Positions 16,149-23,557 of a stretch of DNA of 43,217 bases are shown piece by piece (position 1 is the stretch's first letter; each line of letters opens with the position of its first letter). Origin of the DNA: Actinomycetes bacterium (GTDB lineage: Bacteria; Actinomycetota; Acidimicrobiia; Acidimicrobiales; RAAP-2); contig JAJZJC010000020.1 in NCBI GenBank assembly GCA_021810205.1, forward strand, positions 1 to 43,217, in the 5' to 3' direction. The translations under genes were made by a program, and so were the position numbers. Below the pieces are notes generated by a model. The model had not been told where the DNA came from. It ran no database searches and saw only the letters and a program-made list of their open reading frames with translations.

Positions 16149-18080
16149 GTGCCCCGCCATCTTCCCCGACTTACGCAGCCGCTCGTCCGAGAGCACGGAG
16201 CTCTCCGGCCGGCGAGCTGGGACGAGGCGCTCGAGCGGGCGGCCGCCGGGTTCGCCGCCCACCGCGGCACCGAGTACGGCATGTTCAGCTGCTCGAAGTC
16301 GTCCAACGAGGTCAACTACCTGGCCCAGAAGTTCACCCGGGCGGTCATGGGGTCGAACAACATCGACTCGTGCAACCGCACCTGACACGCACCGAGCGTC
16401 GCCGGTCTGGCGGCAGTCTTCGGTGCCGGAGGCGGCACGAGCTCCTACCGGGAGATCGAAGAGACCGACCTCATCGTCCTGTGGGGATCGAACGCCCGTG
16501 AGGCGCACCCCATCTTCTTCCATCACCTCCTGAAGGGCCTCCGTCACGGAGCGAAGATGTACGCGGTCGACCCGCGTCGCTCGACCTCGGCGCAGTGGGC
16601 AGACGTCTGGATGGGCATCGACGTCGGTTCCGACATCGCCCTGGCCAACACGGTGGGCAGGGAGATCATCCGCGCGGGCCTGGTGAACACCGAGTTCGTG
16701 CGGCGCGCGACGACCGGCTTCGAGGAGTACGCCGAGGCGGTCGAGCCGTTCACCCTCGCCGAGGGCGAACGGCTCACTGGGGTGCCAGCCGACCTCATCG
16801 CCTCACTTGCGCACGACTACGCGCGCGCAGACCGGGCACAGCTGTGCTGGACGCTCGGGATCACCGAGCACCACAGCGCGACCGACAACGTCCTCGCGTT
16901 GTGCGACCTGTCCCTTTTGACCGGCCACGTCGGTCGCTTCGGATCGGGGCTCGTGCCGCTGCGCGGGCAGAACAACGTCCAGGGCGGCGGTGACATGGGC
17001 GCACTGCCCAACAAGTTCCCAGGCTTCCAAGACGTAGAGAACGACGACATCCGGGCCAAGTTCGACGCCCGCTGGGGGGTCAGCGTCCCGCCCACGCGCG
17101 GCTGGCACCTCTCTCAGATGTTCGACGCCATGGAACATGGCGAGCTCCGTGCCCTCTACGTGCTGGGTGAGAACCCTGCGCAGTCGGAGGCCGACACGCC
17201 CCGGGCCGTGCACCTGCTCGAGGGGCTCGACCACCTCGTGGTCCAAGACATCTTCTTGACCAAGACGGCCCAGCTCGCCGACGTGGTGCTGCCGGCCGCG
17301 CTCGCGGCCTTCGAGTCCGAAGGGACCGTCACCTCGAGCGAGCGGCGGGTCCAGCGGCTCCGCCCGGCCCTCCAGCCGCCCGAGGGCGCCCGCGACGACC
17401 TCGAGATCATCTGCGAGCTCGCCCGCCGGCTCGGGAGCGACTGGGGCCACCCGAGCGCCGAGGAGGTGTGGGACGAGTGCCGCAGCCTCTCGCCCATGCA
17501 CACCGGTATGCGCTACGACCGGCTCGAATCCCTCGGCGGCATCCAGTGGCCGTGCCCGTCGGAGGACCATCCCGGCACGCCGTTCCTCCACGGACGCCTG
17601 TGGGCGGAGGACCCCGACAAGCGGGGCAACCCCGCGCCGTTCATGCCGGTCGCCTTCGAGCCGCCGCTCGACGAGCTGAGCGAGGAGTTCCCCCTCCGCC
17701 TCACCACGGGCCGCCGGCTCGACTCGTTCAACACCGGCGTCCAGAGCAACGGCTACGCCTCGCCCCTGCGCCGCCCCGAGACCCTCGACCTCTCCCCCGA
17801 GGACATGGCGAGCCTCGGGGTGGGCGAGGGCGAGGTGGTTCGCATCACCTCGCGCCGGGGCTCGATCAGCGCACCGGTCCACTTGGAGCGGTCGCTTCGT
17901 CCGGGGCTCGCCTTCATGACGTTCCACTTCCCCGACCAGGTCAACACGAACGTGCTCACGCTCGACACCTGGGACCCAAAGTCCGGCACCGCCGAGTTCA
18001 AGGCGACGGCCATCCGTGTCGAGCGCCTCCCCGACGCCGTCGGCGCTGCGCCGGTGCTCGAGACCGCAGAGGCTGGCTGA
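16149..18080 (+). CDS. fdhA: Selenocysteine formate dehydrogenase, catalytic molybdopterin subunit (split form)
   Basis: Formate dehydrogenase alpha chain that oxidises formate to CO2 at a bis-MGD Mo/W centre. The start is GTG 16149 behind GAAAGGAGG. The TGA at 16383-16385 is read as selenocysteine, residue 79, in NIDSCNRT-Sec-HAPSVAGL. This aligns with the FDH active site, where Sec or Cys is followed by the catalytic His (here His80). The same frame continues through IVLWGSNAREAHP, MYAVDPRRST and RFGSGLVPLRGQNNVQGGGDMG to the C-terminal dinucleotide-binding domain (TTGRRLDSFNTG). Total 643 aa. The protein begins at LTQPLVREHG and lacks the usual N-terminal 4Fe-4S (CxxCxxxC) domain, which is encoded two genes downstream. 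Its stop overlaps the next ATG by one base. Confidence 0.93.
16383..16425 (+). promoter_or_regulatory. Bacterial SECIS element of fdhA
   Basis: Directly after the UGA an outer stem CACCGA/TCGGTG (16390-16395 with 16420-16425) encloses an upper stem GTCGCC/GGCGGC (16398-16403 with 16409-16414) and a GGTCT apical loop (16404-16408). Counting the U of UGA as 1, U17 and the loop bases G23-U24 fall where the E. coli fdhF element has the bases contacted by SelB (from memory). This supports recoding rather than termination. Confidence 0.85.
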
Positions 18081-19963
18081 TGGACCTGCGCACGATCGAC
18101 GCATCGCCGAGCGCCGAAGAACGCCTCGCCGTCGATTCGGTGCTCGGCGCGCCCGAGTCGGGGTGGTTCGGCGGCGAGCGCACCCCCCTCGACGGCCACG
18201 TCGCGATCGGCGGCCTGTCGCTCGCCGAGAGCCGGCGCCACCTGCTGCTGCCCGCGCTCCATGCGCTCCAGGCGCGCGTCGGCTCGATCAGCCCGGCGGG
18301 CCTCGGCTACCTGGCGACCCGTCTCGACCTCCCACCGGCCGAGGCCTACGGCGTGGCGAGCGCGTACGCCCTCTTCAGCTTCGAGCCGACCCCGTCGGTC
18401 GTGGTCCACGTCTGCGACGACGTCGCCTGTCGAGCCGCAGCGGGCGGTGATCCCACCGACGAGCTCGCGCAGCGCCACGGCCCCGCGGGGTCGGGGACAG
18501 CGGTCACGTGGTGGCCGAGCCCGTGCCTCGGTCACTGCGAGCACGGCTCCGCCGCCCTCGTCCAGGTGGCCGGCGTGCGCGGCGGGCGCGGGTCGATCGC
18601 CCCCTTCGCCATCGGCGACATGGACCGCCTCGTCGCCATGGGCGCCGAGCTCGACGTCGAGGACCTCGCAGTGCCCCTCGCGCTCGTGCCCCAGGCCGGC
18701 GCTGGGAGCACCCGTCTCTTGCGCCGTGTGGGCCAGGTGGACCCCGCCTCCCTCGACTCCTACCGTGCGGCGGGCGGCTACCGGTCGCTGCGCCGTGCGC
18801 TCGATCTCGGCCCGGCCGGGGTGATCGCCGAGCTGAAGGACGCGAAGCTCCTCGGTCGTGGCGGCGCCGCCTTCCCGACCGGGGCCAAGTGGGAGGCCGT
18901 CGCCCGGAACCCGCTGCGGCCCCATTACTTCGTCGCCAATGCCGACGAGTCGGAGCCCGGCACCTTCAAGGACCGTGTCCTGCTCGACCACGATCCCTAC
19001 GCGCTCATCGAGGCGCTCACCATCGCCGGCATCACGACGGGCGCCGAAAAGGGCTTCGTCTACCTGCGCGGCGAGTACCCCGTGGCCGCCCGGCGCCTCG
19101 AGCACGCGGCAGCCGAGGCGCGCAATCGCGGGCTCCTGGGCGTCGACGTCATGGGCTCGGGCCTCACCTTCGACCTCGAGGTGCGCCAGGGGGCGGGCGC
19201 GTACATCGCCGGCGAGGAGACGGCGCTGTTCAACTCGCTCGAGGGCCGCCGCCCCGAGCCGCGCAACAAGCCCCCCTACCCCGTCGACCGCGGCCTGTTC
19301 GACAAGCCGACGGGAGTGAACAACGTCGAGACGCTGCTCTCGGTGCTCGACATCCTCGCCGTCGGCGCCGCCGCCTACGCAGCCATCGGCACCCCCGATT
19401 CGACCGGCACCCGGCTCTTCTGCCTCTCAGGGCGCGTCGAGCACCCGGGCCTCTACGAGGTGCCGATGGGTACCACCCTCGGTGCCCTCTTGGAGATGGC
19501 GGGCGGCGTCGCCGGTGGGCGACCGCTGCGAGCGGTGCTCATGGGGGGCGCGGCGGGCAGCTTCGTCGGCCCCGGGGACCTCGACCTCCCGCTCTCCTTC
19601 GAGGGCGTGCGGGCCGCGGGCACGACGCTCGGCTCGGGCGTGGTCGTCGTCCTCGACGATACCGTCGACACGACCGCGTTCGTCGGCCGCATCGCGCAGT
19701 TCTTCCGCGACGAGTCCTGCGGCCAATGCGTGCCGTGCCGCGTGGGGACCCAGCGCCAGGAGGAGATCCTCGGACGCCTGGCGGCCGGCCGACCCCTCGG
19801 CTCGGTCGACGACGAGCTCGCGCTCTTGGCCGACCTCGACCAGGTGATGCGCGACGCCTCGATCTGCGGGCTCGGGCAGACGGCGAGCAGCGTCGTCATG
19901 TCCGCCCTGCGCCGCGGGCTCATCGGCAACGGTGCGCCCCAGGGGAACGGAAGGAACCCATGA
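18080..19963 (+). CDS. NADH-oxidising-type flavoprotein subunit, NuoE-NuoF fusion (FdsG-FdsB-like)
   Basis: A 627-aa fusion of the 24-kDa and 51-kDa complex-I-type subunits, the NAD(H)/FMN diaphorase part of soluble formate dehydrogenases. The N-terminal ~165 residues are NuoE-like with the four [2Fe-2S] cysteines C112, C117, C149 and C153. The rest is NuoF-like: FMN/NAD site GRGGAAFPTGAKWE (259-272) and NADESEPGTFKDR (287-299), then 4Fe-4S ligands C547, C550, C553 (SCGQCVPCR) and C596. All ligands are intact. ATG 18080 overlaps the fdhA stop, and the 3' end overlaps the next ATG by 4 bp (ATGA). It would pass electrons between formate and NAD+. Confidence 0.92.
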   Translation: MDLRTIDASPSAEERLAVDSVLGAPESGWFGGERTPLDGHVAIGGLSLAESRRHLLLPALHALQARVGSISPAGLGYLATRLDLPPAEAYGVASAYALFSFEPTPSVVVHVCDDVACRAAAGGDPTDELAQRHGPAGSGTAVTWWPSPCLGHCEHGSAALVQVAGVRGGRGSIAPFAIGDMDRLVAMGAELDVEDLAVPLALVPQAGAGSTRLLRRVGQVDPASLDSYRAAGGYRSLRRALDLGPAGVIAELKDAKLLGRGGAAFPTGAKWEAVARNPLRPHYFVANADESEPGTFKDRVLLDHDPYALIEALTIAGITTGAEKGFVYLRGEYPVAARRLEHAAAEARNRGLLGVDVMGSGLTFDLEVRQGAGAYIAGEETALFNSLEGRRPEPRNKPPYPVDRGLFDKPTGVNNVETLLSVLDILAVGAAAYAAIGTPDSTGTRLFCLSGRVEHPGLYEVPMGTTLGALLEMAGGVAGGRPLRAVLMGGAAGSFVGPGDLDLPLSFEGVRAAGTTLGSGVVVVLDDTVDTTAFVGRIAQFFRDESCGQCVPCRVGTQRQEEILGRLAAGRPLGSVDDELALLADLDQVMRDASICGLGQTASSVVMSALRRGLIGNGAPQGNGRNP

Positions 19964-20895
19964 CCACGCTCGCTCCGGCGCCCACGCCGGTCGCCCTCCG
20001 TCGCCGCATCGAGCTCAGCATCGACGGCGAGGCGGTGACCGTCGCGGAGGGGACGACGATCCTCCAGGCGTGCCGCACCCTCGGCATCGAGGTGCCGACG
20101 CTCTGCTACCTCGAGACCTTGGCACCGGTCAACGTCTGCCGCGTGTGCGTCGTCGAGGTGGAGGGCTCCCGGGCGCTCGTGCCCTCGTGCTCTCGCCCCG
20201 TCGCGCCGGGCATGGTGGTGCGCACGGGCTCGGAACGGGTCCGCACGAGCCGGCGCATGGTGCTCGAGCTCTTGGCCTCCTCGGTCGACCTGTCCACCGC
20301 GGGTGGCGACGTGCACCGCTGGATCGACGAGTACGGCGCCAACGCGGACCGCCACGGCCCCGCCGGGGGGCCGACCGCTCGTGACCGGGCCCACGCCGGT
20401 CATCACGAGGCGAGCGCCGTGGGTGAGGCCGCCACGGTCGCCCAGGTGGTCAAGCGGGACAACGACCAGTACGTGCGGGACTACTCCAAGTGCATCCTCT
20501 GCTACAAGTGCGTCGAGGCGTGCGGCGAGGAGGCCCAGAACACGTTCGCCATCGCGGTGGCCGGACGCGGGTTCGACGCCCGGATCTCCACGGAGTTCGA
20601 CGTGGCGCTCCCGGACTCGGCCTGCGTCTACTGCGGCAACTGCATCGGCGTCTGCCCGACGGGGGCCCTCATGTTCGTGTCCGAGCACGACCTGCGAGCG
20701 TCGGGCGAGTGGGACGAGAGCCGCCAAGAGGTGACGCGCACCGTCTGCCCCTACTGCGGGGTCGGCTGCAACCTCGAGCTGCACGTCCAGGACAACCGCA
20801 TCGTGAAGGTCACCTCGCCGCTCGACCACGACGTCACCCGAGGGAACCTGTGCGTGAAGGGGCGGTTCGGCTTCGAGTTCGCGCAAGGGGGCTGA
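19960..20895 (+). CDS. Iron-sulfur subunit of FDH: NuoG-type ferredoxin domains plus detached molybdopterin 4Fe-4S domain
   Basis: A 311-aa electron-transfer subunit that corresponds to the missing N-terminal third of an FdsA-type alpha chain. It has a [2Fe-2S] domain (C49, C60, C63, C77) and a central stretch where the NuoG His/Cys cluster would sit but which has no cysteines. Two 4Fe-4S clusters follow (C178, C181, C184, C188; C222, C225, C228, C232). The last 50 residues are the molybdopterin-oxidoreductase 4Fe-4S domain (C263, C266, C270, C298; CPYCGVGC, GNLCVKGRFG). The protein stops exactly where the catalytic chain normally continues and where FdhA begins. The ATG follows GGAAGGAA and overlaps the upstream stop. 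Confidence 0.9.
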   Translation: MTTLAPAPTPVALRRRIELSIDGEAVTVAEGTTILQACRTLGIEVPTLCYLETLAPVNVCRVCVVEVEGSRALVPSCSRPVAPGMVVRTGSERVRTSRRMVLELLASSVDLSTAGGDVHRWIDEYGANADRHGPAGGPTARDRAHAGHHEASAVGEAATVAQVVKRDNDQYVRDYSKCILCYKCVEACGEEAQNTFAIAVAGRGFDARISTEFDVALPDSACVYCGNCIGVCPTGALMFVSEHDLRASGEWDESRQEVTRTVCPYCGVGCNLELHVQDNRIVKVTSPLDHDVTRGNLCVKGRFGFEFAQGG

Positions 20896-20986
20896 GCGAT
20901 CCCACGCCGCGGCGGCGCCCACCGGAGGGCGGCGCTCACGCGCTCGTGCGCCCTCGCCCTTCGCTGGTCCTGGTCCTGGTCCGCCC

Positions 20987-22123
20987 TCAGCACTTGTGTG
21001 GTCGCACGACGGCGTGGCCGGGAAAGTGCGGGGGGAAGCCGAGCGGCTGGGCCACCGCGGATACTCCGGCGTTCGGCGCGCCCGCGACCACCACGAGGAC
21101 GTCGTCGGGGGACTCGAGCACCGAGATCCGCTCGTCGCCGCCCTCGGCCCCTTCCACTTCTCCCGAGGGTTCGGCCATGCCCGGGGTCAGCCCAGGCGAT
21201 GGGTCGGCGTGGGCGGAGAGCGAGGCCTCGGCATCCTTTCCGGCCCGCCGCAGGTCGTCTCGCCGCCGGAAGGAGCACTCGGTGAGGTACTCCTTCACGT
21301 CTTGCTTCGACATCCCCCGCCCCGCCAGCAGCTGGGCATGTTCGGGGCCGAGCACCACGCAGATGCGCTTGTGGAGGCGCACGATCGTGCCGGTCCGCGC
21401 GATGGAGTCACCGATGTCGTTCAGGATCTGACGCGGATCCGCGGTGTGGCGGTTGTCGACGAAGTCGACGCTGCGGACGTGCACCGCCGACAGCGCGCTG
21501 TCCGACGGCGCGTCACCGAGCTCGACGTGCAGCGGCGCCCATGGGCTCTCCTCCTCGTTCTCGGCGATGCAGAGGCTGTACTTGCCCGTCGTGCCCTGCG
21601 TCGACTGGTCGAGCTCGTGTGGGCGGATCCCGAAGACGTTCATGATGATGAGGCGCATCGCGCGGCCCACCGTCGCATTTGCCCGGAACCCTGGACCGAA
21701 GACATTGCCGCGCGAATTGAAGCCGAGCTCGTGGCGCGCTGGCCCGTTCACGATGAGCATCGGGCCGCCGCCCGTCGTGCTCTGCCACCCGCCCGCTGCC
21801 GGCCACCCCTCGTCCACCACCGCCTCGAACGCGGCGAGGACCACCGCCACGTAGTCCGGGCGGCACCCTGCCATCGCCGCGTTCACCGCGACCTGACGTA
21901 CGGTCGCGGAGCGCCGGAACTGAGGAATGTGGACGAGCACCTCGTCGGGGTCGCGGTCGGTCTCGGACAAGAAGCGGTCGACGAGCGCGGGCGTAGGCGG
22001 GACCACGGGAAGCCCGTCGGTCCATCCCTGTGCGTAGCAGTACTCGATCGCCTCGACGAGCGGGTCGACGTCGACCGGTTCGCCCTCCGTCCGTGGCGCC
22101 TGGTCGGCTTCGTGGAGCGCCAT
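20987..22123 (-). CDS. Conserved protein coupled to the UGSC selenoprotein, function unknown
   Basis: A 378-aa soluble protein without a signal peptide. I recognise the family pattern found beside UGSC proteins but know no function for it. Visible conserved blocks: EAIEYCYAQGWTDGLPVVPPT (about 26-46), NAAMAGCRPDYVAVVLAAFE, MLIVNGPARHELGFNSR, NVFGPGFRANATVGRAMRL, TGKYSLCIAENEEESPWAPL and VVLGPEHAQLL. A Glu/Gly-rich linker then leads to a short hydrophobic C-terminal block (VLVVVAGAPNAG) ending in a terminal Cys. The repeated His/Asn/Glu-rich blocks suggest an enzyme. Its ATG 22123 overlaps the stop of the selenoprotein gene (ATGA), so the two are probably made in fixed ratio and may form a complex. 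Confidence 0.75.
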   Translation of the reverse strand: MALHEADQAPRTEGEPVDVDPLVEAIEYCYAQGWTDGLPVVPPTPALVDRFLSETDRDPDEVLVHIPQFRRSATVRQVAVNAAMAGCRPDYVAVVLAAFEAVVDEGWPAAGGWQSTTGGGPMLIVNGPARHELGFNSRGNVFGPGFRANATVGRAMRLIIMNVFGIRPHELDQSTQGTTGKYSLCIAENEEESPWAPLHVELGDAPSDSALSAVHVRSVDFVDNRHTADPRQILNDIGDSIARTGTIVRLHKRICVVLGPEHAQLLAGRGMSKQDVKEYLTECSFRRRDDLRRAGKDAEASLSAHADPSPGLTPGMAEPSGEVEGAEGGDERISVLESPDDVLVVVAGAPNAGVSAVAQPLGFPPHFPGHAVVRPHKC

Positions 22124-22725
22124 CAGGCGCCCGTCCCGGACGTGCCGGCGGTGCCCGGGGTGCCCGACGACGCGCCACGCGCGTTCGGGGCGGGCTCGGT
22201 GTCGATCCCCCGCAAGATGTCGAGCACCTGTGGTCCTGCCAGCTTCGCGTGGGTGCGCAGCCCTTCGTCGTCGAGGCTGCTCACCGGATGCGGCACGACC
22301 GCATATCGGTACCCGGGGGCACCTTGGATAGCGGCCATCGCGTCGGCGCTCGCACGGAGCGCCGCGGTGCAGATCGCTGCGGCGGGCACGCCTCGCCGCT
22401 CGAGGAAGATGACGTCGGCCACACTGGCCGCGCTACAGCTCCCTCAATCGCCGACCGCTTCGATGACCAGATCGCACTCCGCGGCGATCCGGTCGAGCAG
22501 CTCGTCGGAGGCGGGGAGGGTCGCCGGGACGGCATAGCGGTTGACCGTCGCCGGAGCGAGCTCGTCGCGAAGGTACGCCTCGACCTCTTCCAAGAGCTTG
22601 GCGGCGTTGGCCTTGGTGTTCTGCACGAGGCCGAGGCGCAACCCGCGCAGGTCGGCCGGCCGTGCCGCGCGAGCGGTCACGAGGTCCGCCGCCTGCTGGG
22701 TCGGATCCACGAGCAAGAATTTCAT
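22123..22725 (-). CDS. UGSC-motif selenoprotein
   Basis: The start is ATG 22725 behind AAGGGGAG. The frame reaches TGA at 22446-22444 and continues without a break to 22123, giving 200 aa with selenocysteine at residue 94 in AVGD-Sec-GSC-SAASVADVIF. This is the signature of the UGSC family of predicted selenoproteins, first noticed in metagenomic selenoproteome surveys (from memory). The Sec and Cys97 form a CxxC-like redox pair. The fold looks alpha/beta: LRLGLVQNTKANAAKLLEEV, CDLVIEAVGD (active loop after a strand) and GVPAAAICTAALR. The last 30 residues are Gly/Thr/Ala-rich. A SECIS-like hairpin follows the UGA. Treated as a normal stop, the product would be a 93-residue fragment lacking the conserved half. 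The function is unknown. Confidence 0.88.
22416..22446 (-). promoter_or_regulatory. SECIS-like hairpin of the UGSC gene
   Basis: On the minus strand, CGGCC and GGCCG pair perfectly (22430-22426 with 22420-22416) around an AGTGT loop. Counting the U of UGA (22446) as 1, the loop bases G23-U24 fall at 22424-22423, the same spacing as in the fdhA element of this window. The stem is shorter than in fdhA and has C at position 17 instead of U. Confidence 0.72.
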
Positions 22726-22746
22726 CTGCTCCCCTTCCGGCGCCGG

Positions 22747-22762
22747 CCGGGCCCAGGCCCGG
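22747..22762 (-). promoter_or_regulatory. GC-rich hairpin in UGSC leader
   Basis: A perfect inverted repeat CCGGGCC-CA-GGCCCGG lies between the predicted promoter and the ATG of the UGSC gene, about 22 bp before the start. It could affect translation of the mRNA. A role is speculative. Confidence 0.35.
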
Positions 22763-22785
22763 TGCGCTGATCGTGTCGTGCCGAG

Positions 22786-22814
22786 AACTTTGTCCTTTGC
22801 GGGCCCGGTGTCAA
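22786..22814 (-). promoter_or_regulatory. Promoter-like sequence for the UGSC operon
   Basis: On the minus strand a consensus -35 TTGACA (22814-22809) is followed, 17 bp later, by AAAGTT (22791-22786), a weak -10. Transcription would start about 50-60 bp before the UGSC ATG. A cupin gene diverges on the other side of this region. Confidence 0.4.
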
Positions 22815-22942
22815 GGACTCCTTCTTCGACGCGCGAGAAACGGCGTAGCAGGCGAGGGACCAACCGGCGCCGGCGAACGAAGGTCGCAACGCTCGTAGCG
22901 GCGCGGCGTAGCATGCGCGGATCTCGAGAGAGGAGCAGACAC

Positions 22943-23476
22943 ATGCCCGAGGCACCCAAGTCCGAGTTCTGGCGTGACCTGAAGCCGATCACCAAGGTGT
23001 TCCAGCCCAACGCCCTTCCGGAGATCTACACGGCGACAATCGCCACCGACGACGAGCGCTATTACGTACCCTTGACCGAGACCGTCTCGTCGAGGCCCAT
23101 CTTGATCTCACCCACGCAGAACCGCTGGTGCGACGTCCTGATGGCCAAGGGCGCCGGGCTCGTGAACCGCCACTACCACCCCCATCAGGTGTTCGCGTAC
23201 ACCATCTCTGGGAAGTGGGGCTACCTCGAGCACGACTGGACCGCCACCGCAGGGGACTTCGTCTACGAATCCCCTGGTGAGGGTCACACGCTCGTCTCCT
23301 ACGAGTCCGACGAGCCGATGCGGGTGTTCTTCAACGTGGAGGGCCCGCTCATGTGGCTCGACGAGGACGGGAACGCCGTCGACTACTTCGACGTCCACCA
23401 CTACATCGCGATCTGCAAGGAGCACTACGAGAAGGTGGGCATCGGCGCCGACTACATCGAGAAGCTCTTCCGGTAG
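22943..23476 (+). CDS. Cupin, 2,4'-dihydroxyacetophenone dioxygenase family protein
   Basis: A 177-aa single-domain cupin. The metal site is visible as H77 and H79 (NRHYHPHQVF), E96 (WGYLEH) and H115 (GEGHTLV), the same spacing as the iron ligands described for 2,4'-dihydroxyacetophenone dioxygenase (recalled, not checked). Other family blocks are SRPILISPTQNRWCDVL and YIAICKEHYEKVG. Such enzymes cleave C-C bonds with O2, but the substrate here is unknown. ATG 22943 follows GAGAGGAG. It diverges from the UGSC operon with a 217-bp shared upstream region. A link to that operon is possible but only positional. Confidence 0.85.
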   Translation: MPEAPKSEFWRDLKPITKVFQPNALPEIYTATIATDDERYYVPLTETVSSRPILISPTQNRWCDVLMAKGAGLVNRHYHPHQVFAYTISGKWGYLEHDWTATAGDFVYESPGEGHTLVSYESDEPMRVFFNVEGPLMWLDEDGNAVDYFDVHHYIAICKEHYEKVGIGADYIEKLFR

Positions 23477-23498
23477 TCCGAGCACGAACGAAGTCCGA

Positions 23499-23525
23499 GC
23501 CCGAGCGCGCCTGCCGCGCTCGGGC
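23499..23525. terminator. 11-bp stem hairpin after cupin gene
   Basis: GCCCGAGCGCG (23499-23509) pairs perfectly with CGCGCTCGGGC (23515-23525) around a 5-base loop, 22 bp after the cupin stop. There is no T-run, which is common in high-GC actinobacterial terminators. Confidence 0.6.
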
Positions 23526-23557
23526 AGAGGCGTCGGTGCCGGCAGGGTGACACGAGA

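Noticed and set aside
16383..16385. TGA in the formate dehydrogenase frame as a nonsense mutation
   Set aside because: It lies exactly at the active-site Sec/Cys position, the frame continues with full conservation, and a SECIS-like hairpin follows at the right distance.
17468..18079. Longer N terminus for the NuoE-NuoF fusion
   Set aside because: The open frame overlaps fdhA and has no similarity to the family. ATG 18080 at the fdhA stop fits the conserved start and operon spacing.
16803..18104. Long minus-strand ORF opposite fdhA (433 aa)
   Set aside because: It is antisense to a well-conserved gene, its composition is typical of GC-rich shadows, and no domain is recognisable. The same reasoning removes long antisense frames opposite treY, the YfhO-like gene and the permease.
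20916..20931. Terminator between the FDH and UGSC operons
   Set aside because: CGCCC/GGGCG gives only a 5-bp stem without a T-run, too weak to list as a feature in such GC-rich DNA.
22123..22422. A separate small gene starting at a GTG inside the UGSC region
   Set aside because: It is the C-terminal half of the UGSC protein after the UGA; it has no ribosome site of its own and starts in the middle of the conserved motif.
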